Shown: piece after piece, positions 45,287-46,801 of the stretch
Layout of the letters: each line of letters opens with the position of its first letter
How positions within the stretch are numbered: position 1 is the stretch's first letter
NCBI GenBank assembly: GCA_030697825.1
Contig: JAUYOW010000331.1
Location: forward strand, 1-46,801
DNA from: Gemmatimonadales bacterium
GTDB taxonomy: Bacteria; Gemmatimonadota; Gemmatimonadetes; Gemmatimonadales; JACORV01
Reading direction: 5' to 3'
DNA length: 46,801 nucleotides
Notes under the pieces: model-generated
The model's input: only the letters and a program-made list of their open reading frames with translations
Told to the model about the DNA's origin: nothing
Database searches by the model: none
Made by a program: the position numbers and the translations under genes

Positions 45287-46786
45287 GTGACGGAGCGGGA
45301 GGAGGCCGTGCGCATGCGCGGCATCTCGCGGCGGTTCGGCTCCGTGCAGGCGTTGCGCGGGGCCGATTTTTCTGGTGCTGCCGGCGAGATCCACGCGCTG
45401 CTGGGAGAGAACGGCGCGGGCAAGAGCACGCTGATGCACATCCTGTTCGGGCTGGTGCCGGCGGACGCGGGGACGGTGGAAGTCGCCGGCCGGGCGGCAC
45501 GGTTCCGTTCGCCCGCTGATGCGATGGCGGCCGGCCTGGGAATGGTGCACCAGCACTTCACCCAGGTGCCGGCGATGACGGTAGCCGAGAACGTCTGGCT
45601 CGGCCGGCGCGGCCTGCGTTACGATCGCGAGGCGGCGAGCGCCTTGGTGCGACGGGTCTCGCAGGCGACGGGCCTCGCGATCGACCCCGACGCTACCGCC
45701 GGCGATCTTCCGGTCGGACTTCGCCAGCGCCTCGAGATAGTCAAGGCGCTCGCGCGTGAGGTGCGGGTCCTCATCCTCGACGAACCCACCGCCGCGCTCG
45801 CTCCGGGTGAGATCGCGGAACTCTTCGGCGCGCTGAGACGCCTCGCTGACTCCGGCGTCGCCGTTGTGCTCATCACTCACAAGCTTCGCGAAGTGGCGGC
45901 GATAGCCGACCGGGTGACGGTGCTTCGGCGCGGCGAGACGGTCGTGTCGGGAGAGGAGGCGGGCCGTCGGGACGCCGCAGCTCTGGCACGCGCCATGATC
46001 GGTGAGAGTGCCGCGCAGCGTGAGATGGAGGAGGCGATGAAAGAGGTGAGAGAGGTGAGAGAGGGGAGTGAGGGGAGTGAGGGGAGAGAGCGGGGGGAGG
46101 GGTTGGCGCTGGAGGTGAGAAATCTCTGCGTTGGGAGTTCGGGCGGGCGTAGGGTCGTGGATGGTGTTTCGTTCGGCGTGGCGCGGGGTGAGATCGTCGG
46201 GATCGCGGCGGTGGAGGGGAACGGGCAGCGCGAGCTGATGCGGGCAGTGGCGGGGCTCGTGCCACGCGAAGGCGCTCTGACGATCGGTGGTTCCGGCACC
46301 ATCGGTTTCGTGCCGGAGGATAGGCAGGGAGAGGCGCTCATCCTCGAATTCAGCGTGGCGGAGAACCTGGCGCTGGGCGGAGCGGGCGGGTGGTGGGTGG
46401 ACCGGGCGCGGGACCTGGCGGCGGCCGACGAGGCGATCGGGGCATTCGACATCCAGGGCCTCGCGGGTGGACGGGTGCGAACGCTTTCGGGCGGGAACCA
46501 GCAGAAGGTAGTGCTCGCCCGAGAACTGTCACGCCGGCCGGCACTCCTCGTGGCGGAGAACCCGACGCGCGGTCTGGACGTACGCGCCACGGCAGAAGTG
46601 CACGCGCGCATCCTCAGGGCGGCGCGGCAGGAAGGGGCCGGCGTGCTCTTTCATTCCACCGACCTGGACGAAGTGCTCGCGCTTGCCGATCGGGTCGCCG
46701 TGATGGTGGAGGGACGCTGGATCGAGCTTCCGCGTACCGCCACTCGCGAAGAGGTAGGCGCGCGGATGCTGGGTAGCGCGGCGTGA
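45287..46786 (+). CDS. Two-domain ABC ATPase of a BMP/nucleoside importer
   Basis: 499 residues with two nucleotide-binding domains. First: Walker A LLGENGAGKSTLMH, a modified signature LPVGLRQRLEIVKAL and Walker B VLILDEPTAALAP. Second: a degenerate Walker A (AAVEGNGQRELM), signature LSGGNQQKVVLAREL and LLVAENPTRGLD. This asymmetry is typical of RbsA/BMP-type importers, where only one site hydrolyses ATP. The linker (about 253-272) is encoded by the 9-bp minisatellite and reads EVREVREGSEGSEGRERGEG. The stop overlaps the next start (GTGA). Confidence 0.93.
   Translation: MTEREEAVRMRGISRRFGSVQALRGADFSGAAGEIHALLGENGAGKSTLMHILFGLVPADAGTVEVAGRAARFRSPADAMAAGLGMVHQHFTQVPAMTVAENVWLGRRGLRYDREAASALVRRVSQATGLAIDPDATAGDLPVGLRQRLEIVKALAREVRVLILDEPTAALAPGEIAELFGALRRLADSGVAVVLITHKLREVAAIADRVTVLRRGETVVSGEEAGRRDAAALARAMIGESAAQREMEEAMKEVREVREGSEGSEGRERGEGLALEVRNLCVGSSGGRRVVDGVSFGVARGEIVGIAAVEGNGQRELMRAVAGLVPREGALTIGGSGTIGFVPEDRQGEALILEFSVAENLALGGAGGWWVDRARDLAAADEAIGAFDIQGLAGGRVRTLSGGNQQKVVLARELSRRPALLVAENPTRGLDVRATAEVHARILRAARQEGAGVLFHSTDLDEVLALADRVAVMVEGRWIELPRTATREEVGARMLGSAA
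46043..46096 (+). repeat. In-frame 9-bp minisatellite in the ABC ATPase linker
   Basis: Units are GAGGTGAGA, GAGGTGAGA, GAGGGGAGT, GAGGGGAGT and GAGGGGAGA, then a degenerate GAGCGGGGG. They lie in codon phase and encode EVR, EVR, EGS, EGS, EGR. Rotated, GAGGGGAGT is GGGAGTGAG, identical to the last unit of the array before the first parS-like site. Confidence 0.85.
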
Positions 46787-46801
46787 AGCTGCGGGCGCGG
46801 C
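46783..46801 (+). CDS. Start of next gene, probably the importer permease (cut by window end)
   Basis: GTG 46783 overlaps the ATPase stop (GTGA) and opens a frame reading MKLRAR to the window edge. By operon order in BMP-type importers this is expected to be a permease, but only six codons are visible, so the identity is inferred from position. Confidence 0.4.

Overview
The window is a gene-dense, high-GC bacterial chromosome segment with very short intergenic gaps and many start/stop overlaps (ATGA, GTGA). The gene content suggests a diderm of the FCB group, most likely Gemmatimonadota. The clues are a PorV-like barrel beside a secreted protease that ends in a sorting-type domain, a BTAD-AAA regulator, a GWxTD lipoprotein, many secreted proteins and a SufU-type SUF operon. 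The phylum is inferred from these families, not from a marker gene.

Left part (1-20 kb). A truncated BTAD/AAA transcriptional regulator diverges from an AraC-type regulator. A minus-strand cluster follows: Ser/Thr kinase, pyrE and a membrane chemoreceptor-like protein. Next is a plus-strand run: GWxTD lipoprotein, polyprenol/diacylglycerol kinase-like membrane protein, DNA polymerase I (its proofreading site looks degenerate), a small DUF4031-like protein and a secreted protein. After these come an MMPL exporter, a matrixin-like metalloprotease, an M28 peptidase, the radical SAM enzyme AmrS, a DCC thiol-disulfide protein, a SufT-like MIP18 protein and ribonuclease D.

Middle (20-31 kb). An AT-rich, repeat-filled 331-bp gap precedes an unusual fusion of a hotdog thioesterase and an alpha/beta hydrolase. 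Then come a 7Fe-type ferredoxin, the PorV-like barrel and a very large S8 protease. thiC follows, with a TPP riboswitch that overlaps the stop codon of a LysE-like exporter gene. A secreted M1-fold protein with a degenerate zinc site ends this part.

Right part (31-46.8 kb). A complete sufR-sufB-sufC-sufD-sufS-sufU operon makes iron-sulfur clusters and is followed by a DJ-1/PfpI protein and an ABC-2 exporter pair. Next is a chromosome-segregation/cell-shape operon, parA-parB-M23 peptidase-bactofilin. Two parS-like sites lie just upstream of parA, and the first is flanked by inverted arrays of a 9-bp minisatellite. The window ends in a BMP/PnrA-type nucleoside ABC transport operon whose first gene starts inside a 12-bp perfect hairpin and which includes a Nif3-family gene. 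The same 9-bp minisatellite recurs in frame in the linker of its ABC ATPase.

No rRNA, tRNA, CRISPR array, transposase or phage gene was seen. The least ordinary parts are the parS/minisatellite region, the hairpin at the BMP gene start, the repeat-rich promoter island at 20.1 kb, the thioesterase-hydrolase fusion and two enzymes with degenerate active sites.
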